This document shows, piece by piece, positions 1 to 11,884 of a stretch of DNA of 64,000 nucleotides. The stretch's first letter is position 1. Every line of letters starts with the position of its first letter. The notes under the pieces were generated by a model. That model was not told where the DNA came from. It worked only from the letters and a program-made list of their open reading frames with translations, and searched no databases. The DNA comes from Gnetum montanum (Eukaryota > Streptophyta > Gnetopsida > Gnetales > Gnetaceae), in assembly GCA_015680685.1 (NCBI GenBank), contig MNCI01023354.1, positions 112,446 to 176,445 of the forward strand, in the 5' to 3' direction. The translations under genes were made by a program, and so were the position numbers.

Positions 1-1894
1 GGAAATTATAAAATATTATTATGTGATTGAACAAATAGAAAATTATTAATTTATCTGCTTTTGTGGTCATTTCTTTGGTTTTCAAATGTGCAAATGATCC
101 TGATTAAATATTTCTTTTTAGGTTGAATAATAAAAAGCTTTTATTTTTTTTAATCTAGTGAATCTTGCACAGATATTTTACTATGCCTATTTCTTTTTAA
201 AATTATCTAGTAATTCTTAAATTAATATTGATTGACCTGTTTCAGAGCAAGATCTAGGCATTGTTGATTTCATTTTAATTTTATAGGATAATGTTAGTGT
301 GATGGTTGTAGAAAGAAAACCACCTGGGCATTTTCTTCTTTCAACTAGCTTTCTTTCTAGGGGGCTTCGGGTGTTAGCTCTTGCTCCCTATGAATGAGCG
401 TTACAGAATGTACATGGATGAGTCACATGAATGGACCCATGAACTGATGTGGATCAAATTATGGTTTTTCATGCAACTTATGAACAACATATACACCTAT
501 AAAACATATGTAACTTACAACTTACAACCTACAACATAAACATTTTAATCTAATTACATTGAAACTACATTTAAATATTTGGTCTTAATCAAATAGATAT
601 ATAAATATATCCATCTTTATACAATATTTAAACTATAAAAGTTTTACGTGTAACTTCAAGACTATCATCATCATTCTAACCTTGTTCCAACTAGATGAAT
701 CAGCTAATCTGCGCCTTACCTATGCACATGTGCACTTTGCCTTCCGTTGTAGACTGCAGTATTACATCATGCACAACTCTGCAGAGATAGCTTTACGCAT
801 AAGCATTTATAACCCATGGGCAAGTCGCATGTTTAGATCTTTAAGACAATATTTTTGCCCAATGGTATAGATATGTCCGAAGGACATTGGGGATCTGTGT
901 GAGACAGACTGTACAACAAACGACATGACAACTCACGATCAAATCTTTCCCCTTTTTCATCCAATGTTTTGATACGTCAAAAGCCATGCCATTCTTCAAT
1001 ATTGTAATTTAAGTTATTCCACTGCAACTAACTTGTTCTACCTTGGGTGCTCCTTTTTTTTCACATAAAACATCGGAAACTTTAATAGAAACAATCTCAA
1101 TATGTTATCGTTCAACATGGCTCCAAGAAAAGAAAGCACTAAGTTACACTAAACGACAGCCACCATTACTTAAAGCTTTTCAGCCACTCAATTTAATTTT
1201 ATTGGCAGGAGGAGAAGCTGCTTTGATTTAAAAAGATTCATCACTCTGTTGTTTACTACCTTTCAGGCATCTTAACTGGCGAAAAATAAACAAGGACGCC
1301 TGCTTCTTCCACGTCTGCTCAGCATATGAGCAAGTAGCTGCATCTCGCAGTGGATCAAAATACAAGTGGCATGGCTTCATCAATAATGAATTGCTGAATA
1401 TTATATAGTAACTTTATTAATTTTGTGCATTCCAAAAGTCTAAGAGAATCTTACTGATGCAAATAAAAAGTCGGTAGCTGTTTCCATGATGGATCTGTGA
1501 AACTACATGCTGTCTGAGGATGCAGAATGGAACAGGTGATTAATATTTTATGGTCTAGAGGAGCTAAAAACAAACCGCTGCTGTTCCCATGTCATTCGAA
1601 GATTGTTATTACACGGAACTGCGTACCATAAGAAAGCTATTTGCATCCATCGAAAACTTGCTGTTTTCTGAACAAGAGATTTTGGAAAAGTCATTAAGAT
1701 TTGATAATGGACTATTTCTATAATGCAGCTTAAGAAATATTGGTATAAATTAACGACACAGCACTGGAGTACTGGACTGCTTTGCGAGCTTTCTAGCAAA
1801 TTAAGTGCACAGCACTGGAGTACTGGACAGCTTTCAGTGCTTTCTGGTACTGCTACTGTGTTGTGTTTTGGACTGGGTTTCTGTGAAAAAAATA
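1..1894. other. Intergenic DNA and presumed promoter side of TBL gene 1
   Basis: No recognisable gene. Short open stretches at 682-870 and 1043-1231 resemble nothing I know and are probably chance. The sequence is AT-rich. A TATATAG-like string near 1400 is a possible core promoter for gene 1, but it lies about 490 bases before the start codon and nothing else supports it. The 5' leader of gene 1 is expected to lie in the last few hundred bases. Confidence 0.4.
1757..1828 (+). repeat. Direct repeat in the 5' leader of TBL gene 1
   Basis: A 20-base sequence beginning CACAGCACTGGAG occurs at 1757 and again at 1808, a period of 51 bases, just upstream of the chosen start codon at 1895. The copies are identical over about 20 bases. 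It makes the ORF around the start look longer than the gene and argues against using the upstream in-frame ATG at 1805. Confidence 0.7.
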
Positions 1895-4800
1895 ATGGTT
1901 GGATTTGTGTGCGGACGTCAGAATTATTGGCTGCTTTTCGTTGTGGGTCTGTACTTGGTTGCTGTTTCATCACAGAAAGGTGTGTGCCAAAAGGTACTGC
2001 TGGCTGATACAGGAGAAGGTTCATGTGATATTTCGTCAGGAGCCTGGCTCCATGATGAGAGCTATCCTCTTTATGATTGGAAACAGTGCCCTTTCATCAA
2101 AGGAGCATTCAATTGCCAAAAGTTTGGAAGGCCTGATTCAGACTACCTTAAATGGAGATGGAGCCCTTCTGGTTGCCCCATTCCCAGGTACCAATTGATA
2201 CCGTTCATGCAGCTCCTGTTTCCATTACTGAAATCCTTTTGTTAATGAATGCTTCTCCTGATTCTGGTTCTGGGTTCAGATTTAGATTTCACTTTTCATG
2301 ATTTTTATGCATGCTTTTGTGTAAGTAGATTTTGAATGGCTTACATGACATGAATGTATTCAATTGGATCTTTTAAGAACATTGTTTAGTAAGATGTTTG
2401 TTTGGTTTTTAAGTTATAAGACTTGAGTTTGAACTTATGAGCAACAGTCCCTTCAAAAGAGGTTGCACTTTCACTCATCTAGTCCTTCTAAACCTTGTTT
2501 AGTCTTGCTTAGTTATAAGACATAAGTTGGAAGTTAGGAGCGGCCATTCAAAAAGAGGTTCAGTTTTTACTCATCTTAGCCCTACCTCAGTAGCCTTGCT
2601 TAGTATGATTAGCACTAACTTTTTCGAGGATGGCCCTTCTGTATTAGATTCTCTGCATATTATGATGAACTGCTTCATGGCATCCACTGGTTCATGGAAT
2701 CCTTGTTTCCAACTTGAAGATAGGAAATCTAACGTGTGGCTTTCAGTGGATGCATCTGAGGACATATTTATGAGCTCTGTTGTTTATGTGCGTTGCTTAG
2801 AATGAAGGTTAATTAAAAAAGTAATTTGTGGATTACAAAATAGATTAGCAAATTTATGGTGCATGAATTTCTGCAATTGGAAGAAGATTGGACATTCCTA
2901 ACCAGTGAAAAATCACTGCATCTTTGTGTTTGTCTTACTCCGACACCAAGATTCGACGGACCTGCCCTGCTCCAGTACCTGAAAAACCAGACTATCATGT
3001 TCGTAGGAGACTCTCTGGACGAAAACCAGTGGTATTCAATGATCTGCCTCCTGCACGCCACAGTTCCCACTGCCCAAACCAGTTTCCTGGAAGGAAATCC
3101 TTCCCAGTTCATCTTGCGGGTAAAAAACAAACCACTTTCTTGCAAAATGGTTTTTTATCTTTCGAATTTTTACAGATCTAATTCAATATCTTGATTTGTT
3201 GCAGGAATACGGAGTCACAGTAAAGTTTCACAGAGCTCAATATCTGGTGGACATCGTGAACAAAAATGTTGGTGGGCAGTGGCATTCGGTGCTGCAACTG
3301 GATTCTGTTGCTGTGACTAGTCAGGCATGGAGGAATGCCAATATCCTCATTTTCAATTCTGGGCACTGGTGGGTTCACACTGGAAACAAGAGAGGGTAAC
3401 TTTGCAAACACACCCAAAATCCTCAAAAGAACTGTTTTCAAGAACCTGAAATTAAATTCCATGCTCTGTTTTTTTTTACATGTTTTGACAGATATGATTT
3501 GATTGAAGAGGGAGGGCAGTATTATCAACAGATGGATCCAATGGTTGCATACAGCAAAGGTCTGGCAACTTGGGCCAATTGGGTTGATGACAATCTGGAT
3601 CCAGCCACCATCAAAGCCTTCTTCCGCGGCTCCTCTCCATTGCATTCACAGTAAGAGCAGTTTCATAAAAGAAATTTCATTTCTTCATGATCATACTTGG
3701 TATCTGAAATCGTTTTGTGGTTTAGGATTATTTCTTTTAGTACTGACAGCCACTATTGAAACTCGAAAGGGTGCAGACCAGTTTCATAAAAGAAATTTGG
3801 TTTTTTCATTATCCTACTCGGTATCTGAAATGGTTTTTTGGTTTAGGAAAATTTCTTTTAGCACTGACAGCCGCTATTGAAACTTGAAAGGGTGCAGAGA
3901 ATAGTCGTAAGTGCATAAAGATAAGGCTGTTAGATACAGTGACTTAAATGTGAGGAAGATGGTTGCTGTAATATGGATTCAATCATTATAAAAACAACGA
4001 TATCAGAGTCGAAGCAGTTGTGATTGGTAACAATGGTTCAACGAGGAATAACATGGACCAGTGTTTCCAACAGCTATTTAAGAGATTTAAACATTTAGAT
4101 AATGCAAATATCAGCACCTGTACTGTTAAAAAATTAAATGGCCAATTACACAGGTTAGAATATAATAGAAAATGTGATTGTAACTGGTTTCTTTTATTTT
4201 ATAACATGAAACTAAGGGTAGTAGCCCAACTCCTATTTACGAAGCAGAAATGTAACACATTTCAACGGCTATTTACACAGCAGCGTAAATGTGTCTTAAT
4301 CCAAGAGTTTGCACTACCCACGCCAGCAAAGGAACCCATAACTTCCTCGTAAGAATGTCAAATAAGCCAAAACCTCTTTTTTAGGTAAGGTACCCATAAC
4401 CTCCTTGGTGAGAAATCACTCACTTAAGAGATTTAAGAATTCAGATAATGCAAATATTGGCACTTGCATTGTTAGAAAATTTAAATGGCCAATTCATGTT
4501 TGCCCTTTTTATAGGTAACTTGTTACAACATGCATGCAGCTTGAGGCAACACAAGATAGAGGTTAGAATTACTGCAGGCCAATGCTTAATTGGTTAGCTC
4601 ATGCAATTGTGATCCTAGGGAGGTTAGAGTTGTGTTCTTGGAGGACTCAAGTTCAAAGCACAATAAGCTAAACATCAAGTAGAAAGTTAATGGAAACACA
4701 ACCCCTATCCACATAGTATCATAATTGTGATGTATTACAAACTAATTATAAAAATGTTTCAAGGCTGTGGGCTCCTTGGCTTTGATGGGGTTTAGACTAC

Positions 4801-5650
4801 TTCACTTCACTTCACTGCAAGGTTATGGGTTCCTTGGCTTTGGTGGGTTTAGACTATTTTACTCCATTACAAGTGTCTACCCATTATAAAAATGTTGTAT
4901 TACATATTTAAGGCTTTGGAGGGGTTTTGAACTACTTGACTCCATTACAAGTGTCTACGCATTATAAGAATATTTTACTACCAGGTTGTAGGTTCCCTTA
5001 CCTTTAGAAGGTGTTTAGATGGCTTCCCTACTCTCTTTGAAGTTGCAATACCCACGTTAACCAAGCAACCCACAACCTCAAAGAAACTACAATGAGTACA
5101 GTCTCCCTTTACAATCTTATTTTTAAGGAGCTTAAGACCTGTGTAAGAGATGAGTTGACTGTCCCACCACTACACTACCTAACACAAGTAACTTAACCAC
5201 AAGCATAATATTATTAATTAACTTGCAAGAATATCGGGTACAACCTCAAGATATATTTCATCCCTATTACCTATCCCCCAGAAATCTAAAAATCTACAAA
5301 GGCAGATTTCAACCTGAATTTTTTCTTTCCTGAAATTTTGATTTTGATTTTGGCACAGATGCTGGGAGTACACAGAACCGCTGACAGACATAACAAAGGC
5401 TGAGCCATATCCAGTGCAGTTTGCGGTGGCTGAAGCAGCGCTGAGAAATATGAAGTATCCCATAACATACCTCAACGTGACACTACTCTCCATGCTGAGG
5501 CCTGATGCTCATCCAACAGTGTACAGTGATTTTGTGCCGCCCCCCAAGAGAGAACAACCTGAAAAATTCTCAGATTGCAGCCATTGGTGCTTGGCCGGCC
5601 TTCCTGACATTTGGAATGAAATTTTCATATGGAAGCTACTCTCTCAATAA
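1895..5650 (+). CDS. TRICHOME BIREFRINGENCE-LIKE (TBL) protein, putative wall-polysaccharide O-acetyltransferase, gene 1
   Basis: Exons inferred by eye: 1895-2187, 2951-3119, 3205-3395, 3492-3650 and 5359-5650, all with GT..AG introns, phases 2,0,2,2, giving 367 aa. TBL proteins are Golgi type II membrane enzymes that acetylate xylan, mannan, pectin or xyloglucan; the substrate here cannot be told. Residues 1-27 form a hydrophobic signal anchor. The PMR5N domain (about 44-98) has the WLHDESYPLYD and GRPDSDYLKWRW blocks. The GDS nucleophile motif is at 117-119 and the DCSH of DxxH at 343-346, followed by [12 protein letters not shown]. Length is usual for the shorter TBLs. The start at 1895 was chosen because the signal anchor follows directly; the upstream ATG at 1805 lies in a repeat. 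Oddity: after GDSL the protein reads DENQW where the family normally has an Arg before NQ. Intron 4 is 1.7 kb and full of repeats. No frameshift or stop was seen. Intron boundaries are untested. Confidence 0.88.
2414..2610 (+). repeat. Tandem duplication in intron 1 of TBL gene 1
   Basis: Two diverged copies of about 99 bases begin at TTATAAGAC (2414 and about 2513) and share an AAAGAGGTT...CTCATCT core and a CTTGCTTAG end. The unit contains a GAGTTTGAACTTATG string that could be a decayed pol III B box, so a SINE origin is possible but not shown. Confidence 0.55.
3658..3897 (+). repeat. 121-bp tandem duplication at the start of intron 4
   Basis: Copy 1 (about 3658-3778) and copy 2 (3779-3897) both begin CAGTTTCATAAAAGAAATTT and both end GAAAGGGTGCAGA. 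The first copy starts only about 7 bases after the exon 4 donor site. The copies differ mainly by point changes. Confidence 0.85.
4570..4665 (+). repeat. tRNA-like (SINE-like) sequence in intron 4 of TBL gene 1
   Basis: TTGGTTAGCTCATG at about 4591 resembles a pol III A box, and GGACTCAAGTTCAAAGC at about 4642 resembles a B box, separated by about the distance seen in tRNA-derived SINEs. There is no cloverleaf good enough to call a tRNA gene. It may be the head of a decayed plant SINE. Confidence 0.35.
4736..5010 (+). repeat. Degenerate tandem repeats in intron 4
   Basis: Three or so diverged units of roughly 85-120 bases share GGTTCCTTGGCTTTG, TTTAGACTACTT, ACTCCATTACAAGTGTCTAC and CATTATAAAAATG. 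They account for much of the unusual length of intron 4 compared with the equivalent intron of gene 2 (about 450 bases). Confidence 0.6.
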
Positions 5651-5651
5651 A
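5646..5651 (+). terminator. AATAAA overlapping the stop codon of TBL gene 1
   Basis: The TAA stop at 5648-5650 lies inside an AATAAA hexamer. A poly(A) signal this close would leave a very short 3' UTR, so it is more likely incidental. The following tandem repeat and AT-rich DNA offer other possible signals. Confidence 0.25.
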
Positions 5652-5654
5652 ACA

Positions 5655-5744
5655 CAGTATTACTTTGAGTCTCAATGCTTATCCTACTCAACAGAATTTC
5701 AGTATTACTTTGAGTCTCAATACTTATCCTACTCAGCAGAATTC
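5655..5744 (+). repeat. 45-bp tandem duplication just after TBL gene 1 stop codon
   Basis: Two copies (5655-5699 and 5700-5744) begin CAGTATTACTTTGAGTCTCA and end CAGAATT, with only a few differences. It lies in the presumed 3' UTR. Confidence 0.9.
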
Positions 5745-5750
5745 CAAATG

Positions 5751-6614
5751 GATAAACGAAATCATAACCTCTTTTTGAGGCCCCTGCAATAGCTGCTCCA
5801 ATCTTGTTGAACTTTCACTAATTTTATCTTGCATTCGCCATTTTTCATGACCTTACATCATACTCTTACCACAGTAAGACAGCAAATGTTTCTCACTGTC
5901 AAGATTTATTTGGGATAATCCAAAACGGCACTTGTATCCTGCAGGCTTTCCTAATTGGATTCAAACAACTATGCTACATTTCAATACAGCATGCTCACCA
6001 TTTTTAGTTTTGTACGCCAAAGTAAAACGCAATTAAGAGATAAACTCTAGAAAGTGGTTTGGGTAATTTATTGGCAAATATACTAATCCTAACCATAAAT
6101 AAGCAGATTGGCAATGTGTTGCATCCATTAAAAAAAAGTTTAAAAGGTTTAGAAAGTAGTAATTTTAACAATTAAATAAAAGTTAATTATTAAAAAGGAT
6201 CATCATTAGAGCAGTGAATAAGTGAAAGTCTAAACTCTTTTGAGTGAGAGTGGCTGCCCCAAGGCTAATGAAACAAGCACCTTATTATCACTAAGTGTTG
6301 ATTGGTCCACTAAAAGTTAGTATTACCAAAGAACAAAAATTATAAGAGAATTGCAAATCTAAAAACAAATTTGAAGTAATTACTCAAAGAAATTTCCTAA
6401 ATTTCAAAATCATACCAAAACAAAGTTTTGAAGTAGAATAATGATAAAAATAAGCATAGAACAATAACAAAGAAAATAAGTTGGAAAAGCTCATTTTTAT
6501 GGAAATCCAAATATGGAAGAACTTGGTTTGTAAGGTGACTACATCAAAGGATATGCATCTAGCCTCATCTATTTATAGATTATGGGCAAAAATGATGGAA
6601 TTTCTTTGGAATGT
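5751..6614. other. Intergenic DNA between TBL gene 1 and the retroelement block
   Basis: AT-rich DNA with no gene seen. It may contain the transcript end of gene 1. It stops where the first LTR (F) begins with TGATGA at 6615. Confidence 0.4.
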
Positions 6615-7551
6615 TGATGAGCGACAAGTGTAACCCTACACCTAACCAAATGAATCTTAAGCATTCACGCATGATCTAGTTGAATTCCATAGATGGAACT
6701 AGTGTGGCATCTAGATTGTGAAGCATTGATCATAGGTCAATATCTTTTCACTTGTACTAGTGGTAGCTCTATCATGTATGGTTTAGTCCAAAGTGAAACA
6801 TATGATTATGAAGTTATTAGGGGATTAAACTAAACTAATCAATAACATAGAAATTAATTATTTAATCTAATTAAAAATGAAATTAAATCCTAAGCTAGCC
6901 TAAGGGTGATGAGTGTCTATTCTTAGCTTGTTGTACATATCATGAACTAGTGTGATGGTTGCTAGGATTACCAAGTAATATGCTATTGGGCATAGCAAGC
7001 AATATCACTCATGGGTTATCAAATACTTATACATTACGTTCAAAACTAGTTGCACTTATTCTACTAAAGATTAATGTGCATGGAAACATAAATATCAAGC
7101 TAATTACATGGAAATAAATTATATTAAAAATTAGATTTTAACTCAAACTGCTACAATAAATAGGAATCAATCTCGATCTTATTACCAATAATGGATTATG
7201 TCTAGGTACAATGCCACTTGAATAAGATGTTGTACAATTGACTTAAATCCATGATGCAAGCACTCATCAACTATTACAAGAGTTGAGAAATAAAACTAAT
7301 AGAGGCTAGTTACGTATTGATCAAATGGTGCCAAATACATGGTAGATGTGTACATTTATATAGGCAAATATGGAGGTTGTGCTATGCATAAGCATTAACA
7401 CATCTTAGGCATCATCGATGAAACTATGATGTAGTAGATACAATGTAGCAATCAACTAACATGCATTAACGAGGATGTGCTAACGCAAATGTGACATTGT
7501 AGATGTGATGTTGCAACTAATTGATACATTTTAGCAAACGATGCCTCATCA
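6615..7551 (-). mobile_element. LTR of element F (3' LTR in element direction)
   Basis: 937 bases with TGATGA at the left and TCATCA at the right. It is directly followed by TACCCCCAC, the reverse complement of a polypurine tract, so this is the 3' LTR of a minus-strand element. A TATATAGG-like promoter box lies near 7358. It shares a diverged core with LTR E (for example GTCTATTCTTAGCTTGT and CTAGGATTACCAAGT), so F and E are one LTR family. No duplication of the left flank was found at the far side. Confidence 0.75.
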
Positions 7552-8586
7552 TACCCCCACAACTTACCAAAAACTTGTCCTTAAGTTGTATAAAATGGAC
7601 GAAGTTCCATTACAAAAATTGTAGGGTGACCAAGACCAGATTGACTATTATAAATTGTATTTGAGTGGATGTATTACAAAGTGATAAAAAGATTGGATAG
7701 ACATCAAAGTTTACAAAGTTGCAGAAGTCTTCAAAAATCTATGAATGATGAATTTTCATATTGTCGCTAGCAGTGGCAACTTTTCCAACCTTGGTTGTTA
7801 TGTTAATGCTTTTCTTTTTATGTAAAACTTTTAAAGGATGAACAAAAATTGCTCCTCATTGACCTATGGGCTTCTAGGTAGCGAACAAGTGATTTTGGAA
7901 CTTTAATTCTTCTATCTTCTATTTTTCCATAGGCATGTCCTCCTCTTTGCTTCTTTTCTTTACTTTGCAAAAGACCTTCAATCTTAGACATTCATTTAGG
8001 CATCATTTGCAAGCATCAAAGGATCAATGCTAGTTTTGACGATTTTTCCTTAATGATAAACCCTTTTCAAATCCTTGGTTAGCTTAAAATTTTAAAAAAA
8101 TTTGAATTTAGGCCCAAGTTAATTGTGAAATAATGCTCCCAAGACTCTAGGGTAACTCAAATCATTAAGTTTCTAAGTCATCTTGATTCATTATTTTAAC
8201 CATTAGTTACCTTAATGTTTGAAAATTGAATGTTAGAAATATTTTCAAAAATCACATTCTTAGGGAGCTCATGAATTTTCAAATAACTAATATCAAAGGT
8301 CTAGTTTATAAGATATTACAAATGCATGAAAATATTAAAATTCATGATATTCCAAAATGGCCAAAACATATTGAATTTAAGGAAATTTTCAATATAAAAG
8401 TGTTAAAAATTAATGGAAATTAATGAGTAGTACAATAATCATGCATGAATTTAGAGAAGTTGTCCATGATGTCCTTGAAGATGTGAGGTTAGTCCATAGC
8501 CATGATCATCAAAATTCATACAAGTGGATCCTCTCCAAAGCAGGCTCTTGCTCATAATACTCTTACATAACTACTCCTATATATGT
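7552..8586 (-). mobile_element. Internal fragment of element F
   Basis: It begins with the polypurine tract (GGGGGTA on the minus strand), preceded in element direction by a conserved AAGGACAAGTTTT block shared with elements A to D. The rest has no recognisable pol motifs and is not similar to the coding parts of A-D. It ends where the LTR of element B starts. The remainder of F is missing or unrecognised. Confidence 0.5.
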
Positions 8587-9480
8587 TGATGAGTGGCGAG
8601 TAGACCCTACGCCCAACCATATGAACCACTAAGCATTCACATGTGATTCGGTCGAATTTCGTAAACTTATAGCCTTCTAAGTACACTAGTCTCTAAGAAG
8701 TGAAACTAACCGTTGCAATCATTGTCTTTCCAATTACACTTGTGACATGCAAAGGTATCATTAAGTGCAACTCAAGCATATGATTTTTATCATTTCTATG
8801 TTTTATGTTCTAAGTGGCCTAAGAATAAATAATAAAGAATGAAAGGTATTTAATTGCTAATTTAACCTAACTAGCTAACATTTAACTAATCCTAACATAA
8901 GCATTTTTTCCCACTTGCTATACACATCCTGAACACATTTAAGACTACTAGGTTACCAAACATTATACATTACTTGGGTTACCAAGTGACAAGCATATCT
9001 ACGAAGTGGTCGTACTTATGTGCTTAATTAATCGCTATTTAATTTAGCTTTATCTAGCTTAATTAATTACTTAATTACTTAAAATAGTAAAGGAAATTAC
9101 TTAAAATATTAAATGCATAAAGGAAATAATTAATCTATTTTAAAGTATTGTAAGGTTTATTAGAAAGCTCGTCTTTATTGCCACACACATTGCAGTGCTC
9201 ATGTACAACAATGCTTGAATAAAGATTTGTACACACTTTGACTCCTACTGCAGGCACTTAGAAAAAATATTCTAACTTCTGAAAAATAAAACTGCAAGAG
9301 CTTCACTACAACTATAAGACTTATGTCATAAATGTGGCTGGTGAGGGCGTATTTATAAGCAAAACAAGGAGCCTCATCGATAGGTACGCATCAATAAGTC
9401 AAATCCTACGTTGATGGGATCATGTCAACGGGGTCACATTGATAGCATCCCATTGATGTAGCCAACCAAACAACTCATCA
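8587..9480 (-). mobile_element. 3' LTR of element B
   Basis: 894 bases, TGATGAGTGG...CAACTCATCA, followed at 9481 by TACCCCCATAATC (polypurine tract on the minus strand). It contains the family blocks TACACATCCTGAACA, CTAGGTTACCAA and GACTCCTACTG, a TATTTATAAG promoter box near 9350, and a promoter-proximal array of CATCAA/TTGACA units at about 9368-9465. The flanking bases show no duplication at any identifiable far end, because the 5' end of B is lost at element C. Confidence 0.85.
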
Positions 9481-9689
9481 TACCCCCATAATCAAATTAA
9501 AAATCGTTCTTGAGTTATGAAAAAATTTGAGAAGGTATGGGATTATTGACACACAAAACAAACATACAAACTACACTAAAAACTAAGTGCCCAAAGTGCA
9601 TAGTTTTACAATGATTAAATAATTTTGGTATTTAGGACAACAAAATTGAACACTAGGACAAAACTAACAAATACAATTCTTTAGATGGC

Positions 9690-11880
9690 ATGAAGATGTT
9701 GGAGAAGATCAAATGGTCCCAGGTGATGGAGGCTCCTAAGGCTCCAAAGGGCCTTCTCCTGCTTCAAGTGCATGTGATGGTTGAGGTGGTGGTGGTTGTT
9801 CGGTGACAACTGCAATGTCTGGTGGAAGATGAAAGACATCCAAAAATGCCTTCATGATCCACACAACTTCTTGAATGTGGGTTGGAGTGGAAACATCCCA
9901 AGGACAGGGCATTTTTGAGAATAGCTCCTTTATGTTGAGCAACTAGGTAGCAAAAAGTTTGCGTTCAACATTGAATGCCTTGAGAGAAGTTTGCAACTCC
10001 TAGTAGTTGTTCATCCTTTTGGCCAGGTTCTTAGTAGTTGAGCTCTAATTGATGAATCATGCCCTAATAACCTCGACTTCAACATTATAAATCTCAAGCT
10101 TTTGCTTAGTCTCCTTATGGGTTTTGAACTCTACCTCATACAACAAGTACAAGTTGGCCACTTGCTTCTCCAACTCTGATCTTGACTGTTTAACAACCAA
10201 TATTGCTAGGTTTGCATAATGGAGATTGGTAAGCTCCATGTACTTTTTCATCTTCTTGCTCTGCTACTCTTTCATGTGGATCTCTGCTTTGTTGTAGTTA
10301 TTGAGCCCATCAAAGATAGGCTGTTAAACATCACCTCCTTTCTTAAGTTGCTAAAGGGCCTCATTGACTTTTACCTTCATCATCTAGATGTGTTTTTCAT
10401 TGATTTCTTTTTGTAGACTAACTTGATCTTTGTAATGGTTCTTAACTCTCTCAAATTTAAGAGCCTCATTCTTCTAGGCAGTTATATCTATTGTAGATTT
10501 TTGGTGAAGAGCTTGGACTTCCTTCCTGGAGAGATTTTTATTTTCAACTATCAACCTCCTTAGTTCAATGTTCACTCTGGCTAGCTACTCGTATAGTTGA
10601 TGGATAAAATTTTACATCTGCTACTTCTACACATCAACATTCCACATGCGATGATTCTCTATGATCAAAATTTCATTCTCGTGATGCATTTGGACCAAGT
10701 CCTTCTAAATGTTGTATGTCTTAGCATTAGTCATAGACTAGTCAAATATGGTTGTCTCCTTTGCATTCTCAACCTGTTTGAGCTTATCCTAAGGCTATTG
10801 AAAAGCTTCATCATGTGTCAACATAGGGTTGAGAAATGTAAGATTGGTGAGAGGCAGGCTCTTAATTTAGCAACTTCTACAGCCAAGCATTGGTTTTGAG
10901 CTTGGGTTATTTCAAGTTGCCCCTCTAATATAATGCACATGCTCCTCACTTCAAGCAACTCTAACTAAGTTGCAATGATGGTATTCAAAAGATTGAAGAT
11001 ATCCAAAATTGGTTATTTGATTCCCACTAGTCAATCTAGTAACTCCTCATGCTAAGCTACACTTAATTTGTCGCTAACTATTCCTGCAGACATCTACATA
11101 TCTTTGAGTGTAGAAACATCTGGTACAGATTCTATAGGTGAATTTAAGGCCTTAGCAATTCTATTAGTAGCTGCCTCTACTACTGTCTCCTACCCATGGT
11201 GCTACATCACCAAGATAGCTACTCCCTTACGTTCCTCCGGATGCACCAAGAAAGTAGCAGCATTTCCAGAGATTTTTAGGAATTGCTGGAGTTGTGAGAG
11301 AGATACCATTACTTCTCAGGTATTAGAATAATATCTCATGGGTAGCCACATTCTTTGGGCTGAGAAATTAGCCCACCTCCCTCTATTTGGTTGATAATTT
11401 GAGCCACTTTACTGAGGTGGCTCATCACTAGGTGATACACAAATGAGTTGCTACCACTCATTCCTACTCACTGCTCTTGCTCATGCAAGAGCTACTTTTA
11501 GATCTCACGCATGCGGTCAAGGGAAAAATGAGGCTCTAGCATTGTTTCATGAATGGACAGTGGAGGTGGTAGTCATTGCTCCTCTTCTTGGATGATCTTA
11601 GCAAACACCTTATCTTTTAACATTTTTTCCCAAGAGGTAGTTGGAGCTCGATAGATGGCATCGTTTGTATAGCATATTATGCCTCCCCTTTTACATAATT
11701 TCTAGATGATGCATGAAGAGGGGAGTGCCTTCCTTCTACATTCATTTTTTTAAATCACTTCTCTATCTCAAGGTAGACTAGCTGTGGAAGGTTGATAAGG
11801 AATCAACCACTTAGAACAGCACATGCAAAGGTGAAGAAGGCAATGATCTTACTTGGCCTCATCGTTAACAGCATTCTTAA
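9690..11880 (-). pseudogene. Element B env-position ORF (ORF3), decayed
   Basis: Minus-strand coding remains lying between pol and the 3' LTR. The C-terminal part (9736-9942) has PCPWDV and a proline-rich tail ending EAGEGP, matching element C at 35820-36063. Upstream, 10057-10251 reads as Lys/Glu/Leu-rich, coiled-coil-like protein with the block SRSELEKQVANLY. The N-terminal part corresponds to element D near 43100. Stops interrupt every frame. In Athila elements an ORF of unknown function sits here; its product has been called env-like, but I see no clear membrane or fusion features. Confidence 0.55.
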
Positions 11881-11884
11881 GGGG

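Noticed and set aside
682-1231. Two short open frames upstream of TBL gene 1
   Set aside because: No similarity to any family I know, no splice or codon pattern, and AT-rich surroundings; probably chance.
2527-3145. Open frames across intron 1 and exon 2 of TBL gene 1 on both strands
   Set aside because: They are intron sequence or shadows of the TBL exons; the spliced gene explains them.
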